Shown: positions 43,217 to 55,328, counted from the stretch's first letter. The stretch: 64,000 bases of DNA from Bedellia somnulentella (GCA_963576735.1 OY755191.1:8151608-8215607); one strand, 5' to 3'. Translations and numbers: made by a program. The notes: generated by a model from the letters alone, not told the origin.

Positions 43217-44916
43217 AATTAATTTAATCATTGGTAATTTTCATACAACATATAGCCTTAACTTTACACAGGAAATTTTCGAATAATTAATTTATTAATA
43301 ATATTTATAAATCAATAAATAATTATACCATTTATTTTACATAAATATTCATTAGTGCAATTAGAACAGATTTCTTTATTTACTTTCACTTGAAAATATA
43401 TTGACCAAGTAAAAAATATGATTCGAATTGTCTATGATCCTTTTAATTATCTTTGAAATTGTCTATAGAGTTTATATACTACCATCACAGTGAGTAGATA
43501 AATAGTAATGTTGAATGTTCCGACACAATGATGCAAAGAGGCACTAAGACAAAACTGATTCCCAACATATAAACTAAGTCTCTATAGACAATTTAAGTAT
43601 TAAAATATTCCACTAAAAATGCCATTGTGCTGAATATAGAATTGTAGGGGTTTTCAAATATTTAAATACCCTGCCAGTGGTTACAGCATTTTGCATTAAA
43701 TATTTTAATTTCAGCCTCAATGAAATTCACTGAAATATACATTTAGCTATTTATATATTTCATGTTTATTTACCATGCCCAATAATTTGGACAGTTCTAT
43801 TTTAAGTGATTTTTATAACTTGTGATATAACTTATACAAACTTTTTAATGTACTTTTTTGTTATGAAATGCAGAGTTCAAAAGCAGGATAGTTTTTTTGA
43901 AGAAACACTTTTATTTTTGTATTTAATTAATGGTTATTTAGTTTTATTAACTTTCGCTTGTAGAACCTATCAAAGGACAATAAATTTAGATAGAAGATAA
44001 ATTATTAAATGCTTGTGCCCGTGTCAATTATTTGGATAAATTAAGTTTTTGCTTGTTTGTATGTTGGTAACATCTAAATAATTAATTGTGTATTTTTTAA
44101 CTACCTCTTGAGTTAAATTGGGATGCGCTTTTATTTTAATGTAATTTAAATTTCGTGTCCAAGTGATATTTGTTTAAAGCCATGTACAAATATTTAATTA
44201 ATGTTGCGATAAGTTAAATTGAATATTAATATTTTACTTCCATTGATGAGAAAGTTGACAAAAATGATTTAGTTATAAATTATTTAAAAAAAAAATATTT
44301 TGATATGATCTTCCATCACTTCTCACTACCCTTTTTTGAGGTTGTCAGTTCTAGTGTATAAGAACGTACAAAAACCTATTTTCTTTTTTTCTGTCTTATT
44401 CTATCAGAAGCCAGTTTATATGAATAATGATTGAGATAACCAACAAGGGTGCATTGAAAATGCTGTTTATTATAGATGTTCGACAATAAAGTGTACACAA
44501 TTACTCATTATTTATCATTATTCGTGCTGTCAATTGCAATGTTACGTATAATATAATAATAATGTTCGTCAGTTGGTTATAATTATAAGTTATATGGAGA
44601 CAATTGTTATATTGGTAAGGTAAGAAATCTTACTATACCCTTTCAAAAAAAATACACGAATGAGTCTTTAGATAACTTTTAACCAGCTGACTTATGTGTT
44701 TTAAATTATTGATTCAATGAATGTTAAGTATAAAGTTGTTGATGTCGTATTTAGAAAAATATATGGTTATTCACATTTAGTGTACTTGTGAATGGTGAAG
44801 CTTTCTAAGTCATTCCAATATATCAATAGCCAATATAATTTGCTTGTTTTATTCAACTGCGGGTGACCCTGGTTCTTCTACACATGTCCTCATTTCATAT
44901 TAATTCGCATAGTGCA

Positions 44917-45287
44917 ACCGTGATAGCCCAGTGGGTAGAACACTCGGTTATCGTGCAAAGGACTAGTGTTCAAATCCTGGGTTGGGCCTACACCAATTTG
45001 TCTTTTCTAAAGACATATGTGTGGTTAATTTATCATGGTTGTTAACGGCGAGGGAAAACATCGTGAGAAAACCCACATGGCTGAGTTGTACTTAGTCATG
45101 TGACAGTGTATTCGTACAAAACGGCGATAGGCCTGCCCCCTATCACGTGAGTACACTGTCCATGCAAAACGTGGGTACTCTGAACACCAGGTGACAAAGT
45201 CACGTGATGTTCAGAAGAATTAGTACCTCTGCCAACCCCTTCGGGGATATTCGGCGTGAACGTTTATGTTTATTATGTTATGTCGCA
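44917..45287 (+). repeat. SINE family B, full-length tRNA-derived copy
   Basis: A box TGATAGCCCAGTGGGTAGAAC, B box AGTGTTCAAATCCTGGG, then body and GAACGTTTATG tail. Confidence 0.9.
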
Positions 45288-45869
45288 TAGTGAAACTACT
45301 CACATAGCCCTTTCCATTGCCCTCAAGTAAATCTTCTCCTGAGGCCCATCATAAAATGCCACGTCTGTTTGCCGTAATTTATGACTACCAACAAACGTAC
45401 AACCCTAACAACTCAACCCTTTAGATTGACATCTGTCGCAGGGCTTCTATAGGCTTCTGATGCAAAGATTCTGCAAATAATATATTGTGTTAAAAACAGC
45501 TCGCACTCTCGAAAATTTATATTTGCTCATAAACAAAATTCTAACTTTCTAGTACTTCAGTTTCTACCTAAAGTATTTCGATGATCTTCAGTGAGTCAGT
45601 GACTTCAATACAACAAAATATAAATAATGTGATTAAAAAAATGAGAAGTAGAACTTCGTTTGGCTCGCCTTAACGGTAGCTCACACATTTTGTAAATATA
45701 GAAAAAGACCTCCTTGAAAAGCAAATTACAATCTCTTGTTATTTGTTTTACTCACGTCTGTAGTTTAGTTTTGTATTAAAAGCTTTGTGTTATGTATTTT
45801 TTTTTGACTTACTTATCTTAAATGTTTTAAAAACTGGGTGGCTAAATAATTGTTTGTGTAGCAAAATAC

Positions 45870-45967
45870 ATAGGTACATACATATATCTCACGGCTGTAA
45901 ATCCCTATAAGGGGTAGCCAGAGCTAAGAAATGGGATAGTGCTATTCTAAGCCGACACTACACAGCA
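45870..45967 (-). repeat. Family A repeat, internally deleted
   Basis: Both ends are present (CATATATCTCACGGC; GCCGACACTACACAGCA) but the central ~130 bp are missing. Confidence 0.8.
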
Positions 45968-46078
45968 GTACTCAAAATAAACTTGGGAAAGAAAAGAAAA
46001 CGTTTAAACTTTCCCGCTACTTTTTAATTCATTTTATACTCAACCAAGGATACTCTACCTACACTATGGATAGGCCCT

Positions 46079-47434
46079 GTGGTACTATATCTAAATAACG
46101 TTATGCAAATAATAATCAACTATAGGCCTATTTCTATTTTACCAGTTCTCAGTAAGGTTTTTGAGAAAATCATGTCCAACCAAATGCTTTCATATTTCAA
46201 TAAAAATAATATATTCCATGACGAGCAATATGGTTTTACTAAAGGTAGGTCTACTGTAGATGCAGGAGTGTCACTAATGAAACATATTTTTAATTCATGG
46301 GAAAACTCCCGGGATGCGTTAGGTATATTTTGTGACCTCACAAAAGCTTTTGATTGTGTAAAAAAGGAAATAGCGTTGACTAAACTTAAATATTACGGTT
46401 TTGACGAGCAAGCACTGAAATTAATGGCATCATATCTTGATAAAAGAACTTTAAAGGTAGATATTAATGGAACCACGTCGAAAGGATCGGAAATAGAGAT
46501 GGGCGTTCCTCAAGGTTCTATACTTGGCCCATTACTGTTTCTGATTTATATTAATGATTTACCATTTATGGTACAAAAGTATTCTGAGATAGTTATGTTT
46601 GCAGATGACACATCTTTAATATTTAATGTAGCGAGATCCTCTACATCTCTTGACGACGTAAATAAAGCTATCTCACTGGTATTGCATTGGTTTACTGTAA
46701 ATAACCTGGTTCTGAATGCCAAAAAAACTAAATGTATTAAATTTACTTTACCGAATGTTAGGCAAGTTGACGCCAATATTGTTATTGACAGTGAAAAAGT
46801 AGAATTAGTGAAAGAGACAAAATTCCTAGGGATAATAATCGATTCTAAGTTGCAATGGGGACCCCATATACTAACACTTTCTAAAAGGCTGAGCTCAGCA
46901 GCGTATGCCGTGCGTAAGATTAGAGAAATAGCAGACATAGAAACAGCTCGCATTGTTTATTTCAGTTATTTTCATAGTATTATGTCGTACGGTATTTTAT
47001 TATGGGGTAAAGCGGCTGATGTTCATAAAGTTTTTGTCTTACAAAAGCGAGCTATCCGATCTATTTACATGTTAAGGTCGAGGTATTCGTTGCGCGAAAA
47101 ATTTAAAGATATTGGCATTTTAACTGTCCCTTGCCAATACATATTTGAGAATTTAATGTATGCCAAAAAGAATATAGGCCAATTTAGTAAAGTTAGTGAT
47201 AGGCATACTGTTAACACTCGGAATAAGGAGAAACTTAACGTACCGAAGTGGAGACTTAATAAAGTAAGTAACTCCTTTATGGGACTATCCCTGAAAATGT
47301 TCAATAAACTTCCTTCTGACATATTGGAATTGCCTGTGGCATCTTTTAAAAAGGCAATTAAAGCCATGCTTTTAAAGAAATCTTACTATAGTGTTCAAGA
47401 TTTTTTAAACGACAAGGACCCAACGCGCACATGA
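46079..47434 (+). pseudogene. 5'-truncated non-LTR retrotransposon, RT to C-terminus frame open
   Basis: The open frame starts inside the reverse transcriptase (NYRPISILPVLSKVFEKIM) and continues through QYGFTKGRSTVDAG, GIFCDLTKAFDCV, GVPQGSILGPLLFLIYINDL and the active site MFADDTSLIF to the thumb/C-terminal domain, ending at a TGA. The box order is that of Jockey/CR1-like LINEs. The endonuclease and ORF1 are absent, so the copy is 5' truncated; the first codons of the listed frame are flanking sequence, not LINE. The 3' UTR probably runs to about 47640, where AAAATAAAAAC occurs. The unbroken 440-codon frame implies recent insertion. Confidence 0.88.
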
Positions 47435-48097
47435 CCATGTCCGTAAAGCTATAAATCTTCCCTCGTTATTCCTAGGAATAATTGTCTGGTGAGGATTTTT
47501 CTTCTCACGTTATGTGATTGGTTTTTGTGATCGACAATTTATTTTAATTATGTCAAACTAGCGTTTGGTTTGGTCGCATAGAAAATCTTTTGTAAAATAA
47601 AAACATGTTTATAAACTAAAATTGTACAAACGATATTTTGAAAAAATGAAAAAATGTGAATGTAAAGAGTTTCTTTGTTGCTTCTTCTCTTTACGAACAC
47701 CTTCCGAAGCAACGGATTAACGATTAATTTAAAACTTTGACGTTCAAAAAATGTTAGTATTTAACTTTATTTTGAAAAATAAACTTTTTGACTTTTTTTG
47801 ACTTTTTATCATATCGCAACAGAAATATTCCATATGCCGTTTTCTCTTTCTAACCTTCCGAGCTTTATCTTTTGAAAAAGAGAGCAATACATGTTTATGG
47901 CAAAATTTCGTCAAGACGTTACGATTATGATAGCGCGTACCTCTTTGACTATGAACCACAGACATGTATTTGAATAGATGCCGCAAGTGCATGTACTTCG
48001 CGTGTAAAAACTGAGTAAAATTATCTTAGTTTATCGCCATTTGATTGAGTCCGTGCTCGAACGTTCTCGGTGACAGATGTCAAGCTAAATATAAAAA
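47435..48097. other. LINE 3' UTR and unassigned DNA
   Basis: The first ~200 bp are the 3' UTR of the truncated LINE. The rest is AT-rich with no ORF that I can support. Confidence 0.5.
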
Positions 48098-48177
48098 ATG
48101 CCTAATTGTGCCGTATTGAGTTCCAAAAACTATCTAAATAAATCGGGACTAATTAATAGAAAGATTTCCTTTCATCG
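48098..48177 (+). CDS. Candidate first exon of a THAP-like gene
   Basis: ATG at 48098 opens MPNCAVLSSKNYLNKSG, then ...RKISFHR, ending in phase 2 at a GTAGGT donor (48178). This is the layout of a THAP zinc-finger N-terminus: Cys near residue 4, then a Phe-His-Arg/Lys before FP. The second zinc Cys expected around residues 8-9 is Ser here, so the C2CH site is incomplete. A phase-compatible second exon beginning FP is found twice downstream (50640, 54692). It may be a degraded or neofunctionalised THAP gene, perhaps transposon-derived. Confidence 0.45.
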
Positions 48178-50011
48178 GTAGGTCATTTTATTATTAGATT
48201 ATCTGGTTTTTATTGCAAAATCAATTATTTCGTGTTCGTTGTGGTTTTACACCAATTGTAATCTGTGTTTTACACTGAAAAACTTTTAAACGAGTGTGTA
48301 TCGCTTAATTTATAATACATTGCCGCTTTTAGTTACAAAGCTATCTAGTATGGCTTGTCTATTAAAACACGCAATGAACATCAAAATGAACGATATTTTC
48401 ACCTGTCAATCAGCTACATGGTACGGTAGCCATTGTCATATTTCTGTCATTTAAAGCAAAATGTGTTGTACCTACACAGATAGTATTCGATTCTAATTCT
48501 AATCGATTTTGGGAACAGAGAAATGATAATATTCGCGATGGATGTTCCATGTATCTAAAATATTTTTATTACTACAGTGTTTCTGTTAAATAATTAATTG
48601 GAATACTCTTGTTTTAACTTTGTTTTTATTTAATAAAAGAACAGTTTAATTTTAGTTACAAGTTTTTCTCTAAGCTACATTTCTTAACGTGTGGTATGTG
48701 TCAGTCTTTATTTACTTCCTTCCTTCACTCAGTGTTGCCAATATAAATGTACATGTATACACGAACACGCCTCCTAACATAAGTTCAAAGCTTCTTAAGT
48801 ACTACAGTAATTATAATCAATTAGGGAACTATGCTCCTTTAAATTTAGTTTTCTGCAATCTTATTTTCTGACTCTATTTTGTATACTTCCCTGCTAAACA
48901 TTTTAATTTACAAAATTGAACAAACGAACAGTTCCGTACTATCATCTATAATAGAAAATAACGTTTTTGTATAGGAGCCCCTTTGATATTTACTTTACTT
49001 TTATTTAATTATTTATTTTGAAAGGTGATACAAGTAAATATACTGTGAAAATTTTAAGTATCTACTTATTAACGTTTTAATATTGAGCAAACAAATACGG
49101 AAAAAAACACGTTTATTGTAAGGGGCCCCCCTTAAAATCCATTTTTTACTTGTATTTGTTGTTATAGCGGCAACAGAAATACGTCATTTGTGAAAATTTC
49201 AGCTTTCTAGTTATCACTGTTTATGAGATACAGCCTGGAGAAAAACAGACAACGAAAAAAAAATACTTGATTATTTTTCCTTCTCTACAAGTTATTTTAT
49301 TTGTTTTTTTAAAGCCGAATTAGTTCTGGGTTGTATTATATTTTGTCATAGCGCCTTCTACTGGCTTTCCTTTTTGTAGATAAAATTTCTTCTCGGGGTT
49401 TTTTTAAATCATTTTGTAACTTTCCGAGAACAAATTATTAAAACTAGTTAATTAGGTAGGTTATCAATAAGGACAAGTTATTAAAATAATAAAGGCTACT
49501 GAACTACTCACTGACTAACTGACTCATTAACTCACTGATTTAGATCGTTTTTCTCCGAGAAGATGTAGTGGTGGAGGAAAATAATGTAGGAAGAGTTGCT
49601 CAGGATAAAAATGAGACCATGAGAAAATAGCGTTATTAAAAAACAGGTATAATTCTAGATTTATCATTCTTCTGTCAATTTATCATTCGTCTGTCGATGC
49701 ACTCGAATATAATCGATTGCATCGTTTACGCGCTGACGGGGAGTTCCCATCACTAAATTGCTCATGTGACGTCACTGTAGGTGGAAAAATAATGGCACGA
49801 TTAATTTTGCACAAGTAAGTAATTCTTTTCTATGTTTTCACTTCGGTCAAGAGAATTTTTTTAGTTTATTTCATGCTTCCTCGATGTGATCAGAGAAAAT
49901 TTCATGATCATTGTAATATTTTCGCCATAAAAGGCTTAGTTTTCATGATTTCTTCCAAAATTATTTCCTCTCATTGTTTACCTAGTGATGTGAAACACTG
50001 ATCATTTAGTA

Positions 50012-50527
50012 TTATCGATGTTTTAGTACTATCAGATTCGGTTTAAGTTGGTTGGTTGGTTGACCTATTAAAAATCTTAATTCCTTCCAAAATGTAGGTA
50101 ACATTAATTTTATAGTTACACTTTTCTTTACATTGGGGTAGGCAGAGACTATCGATCGCCACTTCGTACGATCCTGACAAACCTCTCTAGCTTCGTTTAT
50201 ATCCATCAATCTTTTCATACATGCTCTTTTATTCTTCATACTTCGGACGCCAGCCTTTTTGTGCACACTCTCAATTTGGTCCAAGTGTGTTCTCCGTGGT
50301 CGTCCTCTACTAACATTACCATCCACACTAGCTCTATAGATCCCTTTTACCAATTTTCTATCATCCATCCTCTCTATGTGCCCAAACCATCTCAACATTC
50401 CTTTTTCTATCTTTCTTACAATATCATCTTTCACACCACACTTTTCACGAATAACGCTATTTCTCACTCGGTCACACAATCTAACATTACAAATTTTTCT
50501 GAGGGACCTCATCTCTACTGCATTCAC
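50012..50527 (-). mobile_element. RTE-like LINE C-terminal fragment (copy 1)
   Basis: Minus frame MNAVEMRSLRKICNVRLCDR... GMLRWFGHIERMDDRKL... SRGRPRRTHLDQI... [13 protein letters not shown] matches the region downstream of the reverse transcriptase in RTE/craniate-type LINEs. At its 5' side (50530-50578) is a LINE-like 3' end in the opposite orientation (GGAATTAATGGCGTGAGTAT followed by (TATG)n), so the locus is rearranged. Confidence 0.8.
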
Positions 50528-50639
50528 TACGGGAATGGGAATTAATGGCGTGAGTATATGTATGTATGTATGTATGTACTTTTCTTTACATTTGTTACTT
50601 ACGAGGCGGTTATTGAATACTAAAATTAAATAATTTCAG

Positions 50640-50757
50640 GTTTCCTACAAGTGAAGCACGGAGACGAAAGTGGCTTGATGGTATTTGCTTTGAAAATATC
50701 AACCATCAGCATAAAAATTGGCATTGCATTTTAAAAAAATGGTATGGTATATCATAA
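50640..50757 (+). CDS. THAP-like second exon (copy 1)
   Basis: After TAATTTCAG the exon reads, with the phase-2 CG of the 48098-48177 exon, R-FPTSEARRRKWLDGICF... up to TAA at 50755-50757. FP followed by R..W is the second conserved block of THAP domains. The later CSxHF block is not recognisable (WHCILKKWYGIS), so the domain is incomplete. Inside the unit, ATGGCACGATTAATTTTGCA at 49793 with a GTAAGT donor could serve as an alternative first exon in the same phase. Confidence 0.4.
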
Positions 50758-50879
50758 AAAAATCACGAATGAAAAGGTTTCATTCAGAACGTGATAACAA
50801 AATGACGTTATTTAAAAATGAATAAATGTGACATTGTTAATTTATTTACGTTGTTTTTTTTTAGTAGGTATGTATGTAT

Positions 50880-51276
50880 ATGTACGATCTTGGAATATAA
50901 GTTAAGCACAGCATCAATATTTTGTTGTACGTGTACGACAACCGATTTAAAGTCGTCCTTGAGCATATGACACCCATCATTAATCTCACTGACTGAACCA
51001 CAGATCGATGCACTGCTTTTAACTTACCCCACGCCGAAAATCATAAATAAATATCGCTCGAAAATTTTCACGAGTTAAATGGTGATGATCGAAACGAAGG
51101 TTTAAAACTGGCACTAAAATATCTAGATCTAAATTAAAAGTATTTGCCCACTGTCGAAATAAATTAATTCTACATAAAACATTATTAAATAAACATGTTG
51201 GCAAATTTATCGATATGTTTCTATTCTGATTCTTTATTGTATGATACAACCCTAGGTTAGCCATTTTAATTGCCAA
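50880..51276 (-). pseudogene. Mariner-like transposase relic fused to an upstream frame (copy 1)
   Basis: The minus frame 51276-51019 ends LTRENFRAIFIYDFRRG, the first helix-turn-helix block of mariner transposases, at a good GTAAGT donor-like site. Further on (about 51000-50880) another frame gives LKDDFKSVVV and NIDAV, like the linker following the mariner N-terminal domain. The ~60 residues before LTREN (MAIKMANLGLYHTIKNQNRN...) are not mariner. Most of the transposase is missing. Confidence 0.55.
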
Positions 51277-51308
51277 TAGGTCACGCCCCCTGCTACGCTC
51301 TAAGAGTG

Positions 51309-51345
51309 TTTAGGGTCCATCCATAGTGTAGAGTATCCTTGTACT
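51309..51345. repeat. Short dispersed motif beside a LINE junction
   Basis: TCCATAGTGTAGAGTATCCT is also present at 55361 (copy 2) and, inverted and with a 4-bp insertion, at 46046-46075 directly before the truncated LINE. Confidence 0.6.
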
Positions 51346-51697
51346 CAACTGATCATGGCGCTTGTGTATAGTTACGTGAGTTGGTTGAGTAACTCTGTGT
51401 GCACCAATGATATTATACAAACAAGAGGCAGATCCGTTGTGAGCTCATGCGTTGTGAAGACTCAAATTCGTCCTAATTGGAACATCTTGTCGTAGTATGA
51501 GTCAAGCGTAATCACGAGTGTGACTGTGACGTGATCTAAGTTCTGAAGCCGTTGACAAAAAATAAAAATGTCATCGTGTGTGTAGTGTAAGTGGGTGTAT
51601 GACTCGAAAGGAAACAAAATACAAGGAACCTTGTACCACATGTCAGAATGCAAATATATTTAGATTGTATAATATGTTTTAATTATTTTTCAAACAG

Positions 51698-51886
51698 ACG
51701 CAAAGACGTCATATTCTGATGAAAAGAGAGAAATATAGTGAAAACATAGATGTACTAATGAAACACCGTAGCAAAGTTATGCGCGCTCGTAAGTGGCACT
51801 TAAAAAAGAGGCTAAATGGCTCATCTGACTTAAGTCGCACACTAGTTGCCGTTTATCAAAATAATCGAGAATGCCGTCGTGTGTGA
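51698..51886 (+). other. Unexplained basic reading frame, possible terminal exon (copy 1)
   Basis: After TTTTTCAAACAG the frame is open for 62 codons: TQRRHILMKREKYSENID, then MKHRSKVMRARKWHLKKRLN, ending NRECRRV and TGA. Strongly basic and helix-like. It could be a 3' exon of the THAP-like gene on the same strand. Present unchanged in copy 2 (55750-55938). Confidence 0.3.
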
Positions 51887-52399
51887 TGAGATTTTGCACA
51901 AACTATAGTTGAAAAACTACTAAAATGATGATAAACTATTACATTCGTAAGTATTATAAATTTAAAACGTTTTAATTAAAATTTGTAATAAATTAGGTGT
52001 AGGGTGTAGTAAAAGAGAAGAAGTATTGTGCGTATTCAAAGACTAAAGTAATCAAAGCGTCCATATTGGACATTCGTAATAAATAGGTGGTGATAATTAT
52101 TTTGTTTTACTTGTATGCTCCTTTACAGTACTCTTTATTTGTTGTTTTGAAATTATAGTTTTAGTAAAAGCTTTTTAAAACATTGATTTGACTGATACTT
52201 TCTAAAATAGCCTGGTTTATCTTAATTTTAATGATTTTAAAATATAGATAATTTAGTAATTAATTAAGCACTAAATTATATACCTTTTTTTTTAATTTTA
52301 TTTATACAACCCCTTTTTTTTTAATTTTTAACTGTTTTACTTCACCCGCTCTCAGATAAGTGATCGTGCGTGGCGTGTCGCATCTGATCTAAATTATTC

Positions 52400-52593
52400 T
52401 TAACAAACGGTCGTCTTAGTGTCATTTTTCACGTCGGTGCAGAAAAAATAAGTTCTCTTTTTTTTGCGCTTGCTATCTCGCCTACATTTACTACATTTCT
52501 TGGTGTGTTGTTTCGATATATTTCTAGTGGTGTGCGTACATCTGCCGCAATCCGTGCCACTCGTAAGCGCCGGTTTCCTCTTAAATAACCTAT
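52400..52593 (-). other. Cys-rich reading frame after an acceptor-like site (copy 1)
   Basis: Minus strand: TACTAA...CGTTAG at 52594-52612 looks like a branch point and acceptor. The frame then reads RLFKRKPALTSGTDCGRCTH, ...KKCSKCRRDSKRKKKRTYFFC, and stops at 52400. Two CxxC pairs plus further Cys suggest a zinc-binding end, loosely like the C-terminal finger of piggyBac-type proteins, but no piggyBac catalytic region is nearby in the right order. Identity unknown. The matching frame in copy 2 is 56452-56645. Confidence 0.3.
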
Positions 52594-54063
52594 CTAACGT
52601 TTTTTAGTACTTCTATGAATTAAAACATTTTGAAGAACAATAATTAAAATTATAACTAACATCTTGCTCTTTTATTTGCATGCTCTTTCGCATCTTTTGT
52701 TTCACGCATTAGTAACACAAGCTGGCTCAAAAAATCAAGTAACCAGGATCGTAAAAGAATTATAAAAAAAATGGATCTCAAAAAGAAATCTAATCTGTCA
52801 AACATTTTGTATTTACAAATTTGAAGAGTTTTCCTAATAATTCAGCATTATTGTGGTTATTTACATAAATATAATATAAACTATACTCTTTTAAATTTAG
52901 TTTTCTGCAATCTTATTTTCTGACTCTATTTTGTATACTTCCCTGCTAAACATTTTAATTTACAAAATTGAACAAACGAACAGTTCCGTACTATCATCTA
53001 TAATAGAAAATAACGTTTTTGTATAGGAGCCCCTTTGATATTTACTTTACTTTTATTTAATTATTTATTTTGAAAGGTGATACAAGTAAATATACTGTGA
53101 AAATTTTAAGTATCTACTTATTAACGTTTTAATATTGAGCAAACAAATACGGAAAAAAACACGTTTATTGTAAGGGGCCCCCCTTAAAATCCATTTTTTA
53201 CTTGTATTTGTTGTTATAGCGGCAACAGAAATACGTCATTTGTGAAAATTTCAGCTTTCTAGTTATCACTGTTTATGAGATACAGCCTGGAGAAAAACAG
53301 ACAACGAAAAAAAAATACTTGATTATTTTTCCTTCTCTACAAGTTATTTTATTTGTTTTTTTAAAGCCGAATTAGTTCTGGGTTGTATTATATTTTGTCA
53401 TAGCGCCTTCTACTGGCTTTCCTTTTTGTAGATAAAATTTCTTCTCGGGGTTTTTTTAAATCATTTTGTAACTTTCCGAGAACAAATTATTAAAACTAGT
53501 TAATTAGGTAGGTTATCAATAAGGACAAGTTATTAAAATAATAAAGGCTACTGAACTACTCACTGACTAACTGACTCATTAACTCACTGATTTAGATCGT
53601 TTTTCTCCGAGAAGATGTAGTGGTGGAGGAAAATAATGTAGGAAGAGTTGCTCAGGATAAAAATGAGACCATGAGAAAATAGCGTTATTAAAAAACAGGT
53701 ATAATTCTAGATTTATCATTCTTCTGTCAATTTATCATTCGTCTGTCGATGCACTCGAATATAATCGATTGCATCGTTTACGCGCTGACGGGGAGTTCCC
53801 ATCACTAAATTGCTCATGTGACGTCACTGTAGGTGGAAAAATAATGGCACGATTAATTTTGCACAAGTAAGTAATTCTTTTCTATGTTTTCACTTCGGTC
53901 AAGAGAATTTTTTTAGTTTATTTCATGCTTCCTCGATGTGATCAGAGAAAATTTCATGATCATTGTAATATTTTCGCCATAAAAGGCTTAGTTTTCATGA
54001 TTTCTTCCAAAATTATTTCCTCTCATTGTTTACCTAGTGATGTGAAACACTGATCATTTAGTA

Positions 54064-54579
54064 TTATCGATGTTTTAGTACTATCAGATTCGGTTTAAGT
54101 TGGTTGGTTGGTTGACCTATTAAAAATCTTAATTCCTTCCAAAATGTAGGTAACATTAATTTTATAGTTACACTTTTCTTTACATTGGGGTAGGCAGAGA
54201 CTATCGATCGCCACTTCGTACGATCCTGACAAACCTCTCTAGCTTCGTTTATATCCATCAATCTTTTCATACATGCTCTTTTATTCTTCATACTTCGGAC
54301 GCCAGCCTTTTTGTGCACACTCTCAATTTGGTCCAAGTGTGTTCTCCGTGGTCGTCCTCTACTAACATTACCATCCACACTAGCTCTATAGATCCCTTTT
54401 ACCAATTTTCTATCATCCATCCTCTCTATGTGCCCAAACCATCTCAACATTCCTTTTTCTATCTTTCTTACAATATCATCTTTCACACCACACTTTTCAC
54501 GAATAACGCTATTTCTCACTCGGTCACACAATCTAACATTACAAATTTTTCTGAGGGACCTCATCTCTACTGCATTCAC
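54064..54579 (-). mobile_element. RTE-like LINE C-terminal fragment (copy 2)
   Basis: The translated frame is identical to 50012-50527; see that entry. Confidence 0.8.
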
Positions 54580-54691
54580 TACGGGAATGGGAATTAATGG
54601 CGTGAGTATATGTATGTATGTATGTATGTACTTTTCTTTACATTTGTTACTTACGAGGCGGTTATTGAATACTAAAATTAAATAATTTCAG

Positions 54692-54809
54692 GTTTCCTAC
54701 AAGTGAAGCACGGAGACGAAAGTGGCTTGATGGTATTTGCTTTGAAAATATCAACCATCAGCATAAAAATTGGCATTGCATTTTAAAAAAATGGTATGGT
54801 ATATCATAA
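54692..54809 (+). CDS. THAP-like second exon (copy 2)
   Basis: Identical to 50640-50757 including the TTTCAG acceptor and TAA stop, so a transcript from 48098 could splice to either copy. Confidence 0.4.
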
Positions 54810-54931
54810 AAAAATCACGAATGAAAAGGTTTCATTCAGAACGTGATAACAAAATGACGTTATTTAAAAATGAATAAATGTGACATTGTTAATTTATTTA
54901 CGTTGTTTTTTTTTAGTAGGTATGTATGTAT

Positions 54932-55328
54932 ATGTACGATCTTGGAATATAAGTTAAGCACAGCATCAATATTTTGTTGTACGTGTACGACAACCGATTT
55001 AAAGTCGTCCTTGAGCATATGACACCCATCATTAATCTCACTGACTGAACCACAGATCGATGCACTGCTTTTAACTTACCCCACGCCGAAAATCATAAAA
55101 AAATATCGCTCGAAAATTTTCACGAGTTAAATGGTGATGATCGAAACGAAGGTTTAAAACTGGCACTAAAATATCTAGATCTAAATTAAAAGTATTTGCC
55201 CACTGTCGAAATAAACTAATTCTACATAAAACATTATTAAATAAACATGTTGGCAAATTTATCGATATGTTTCTATTCTGATTCTTTATTGTATGATACA
55301 ACCCTAGGTTAGCCATTTTAATTGCCAA
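54932..55328 (-). pseudogene. Mariner-like transposase relic (copy 2)
   Basis: Same as 50880-51276 with two substitutions, one of which changes IFIYDF to IFFYDF. Confidence 0.55.

Larger units (their letters stand above)
42348..46078. other. Carrier 3' UTR and intergenic repeats
   Basis: AT-rich DNA after the carrier stop. Several AATAAA-like signals occur (e.g. 43977-43983, ACAATAAAT) but I cannot choose the poly(A) site. Contains family A copies at 42985 and 45870 and a SINE B at 44917. No other gene seen. Confidence 0.5.
48827..52877. repeat. Copy 1 of a ~4.05-kb direct tandem duplication
   Basis: Aligns base for base with 52879-56951 at an offset of 4052 (4074 after a 22-bp indel near 52804/56856). 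By eye only a handful of substitutions separate the copies (for example 51030, 51176, 52050). Copy 2 starts one base after copy 1 ends. The unit contains a THAP-like exon, a LINE C-terminal fragment, a mariner relic and two unexplained small frames. Confidence 0.95.

Noticed and set aside
46079..46115. First codons (MVLYLNNVMQI) of the open frame at the truncated LINE as a real protein start
   Set aside because: They are upstream flanking sequence read in frame; the LINE protein begins at the reverse-transcriptase segment near NYRPIS.
52400..52593. A piggyBac transposase made from the Cys-rich frame plus the minus frame at 51462-51653 (which contains DSYYD)
   Set aside because: The order is wrong: the Cys-rich end would lie upstream of the catalytic-like segment, and no other piggyBac motif is seen.
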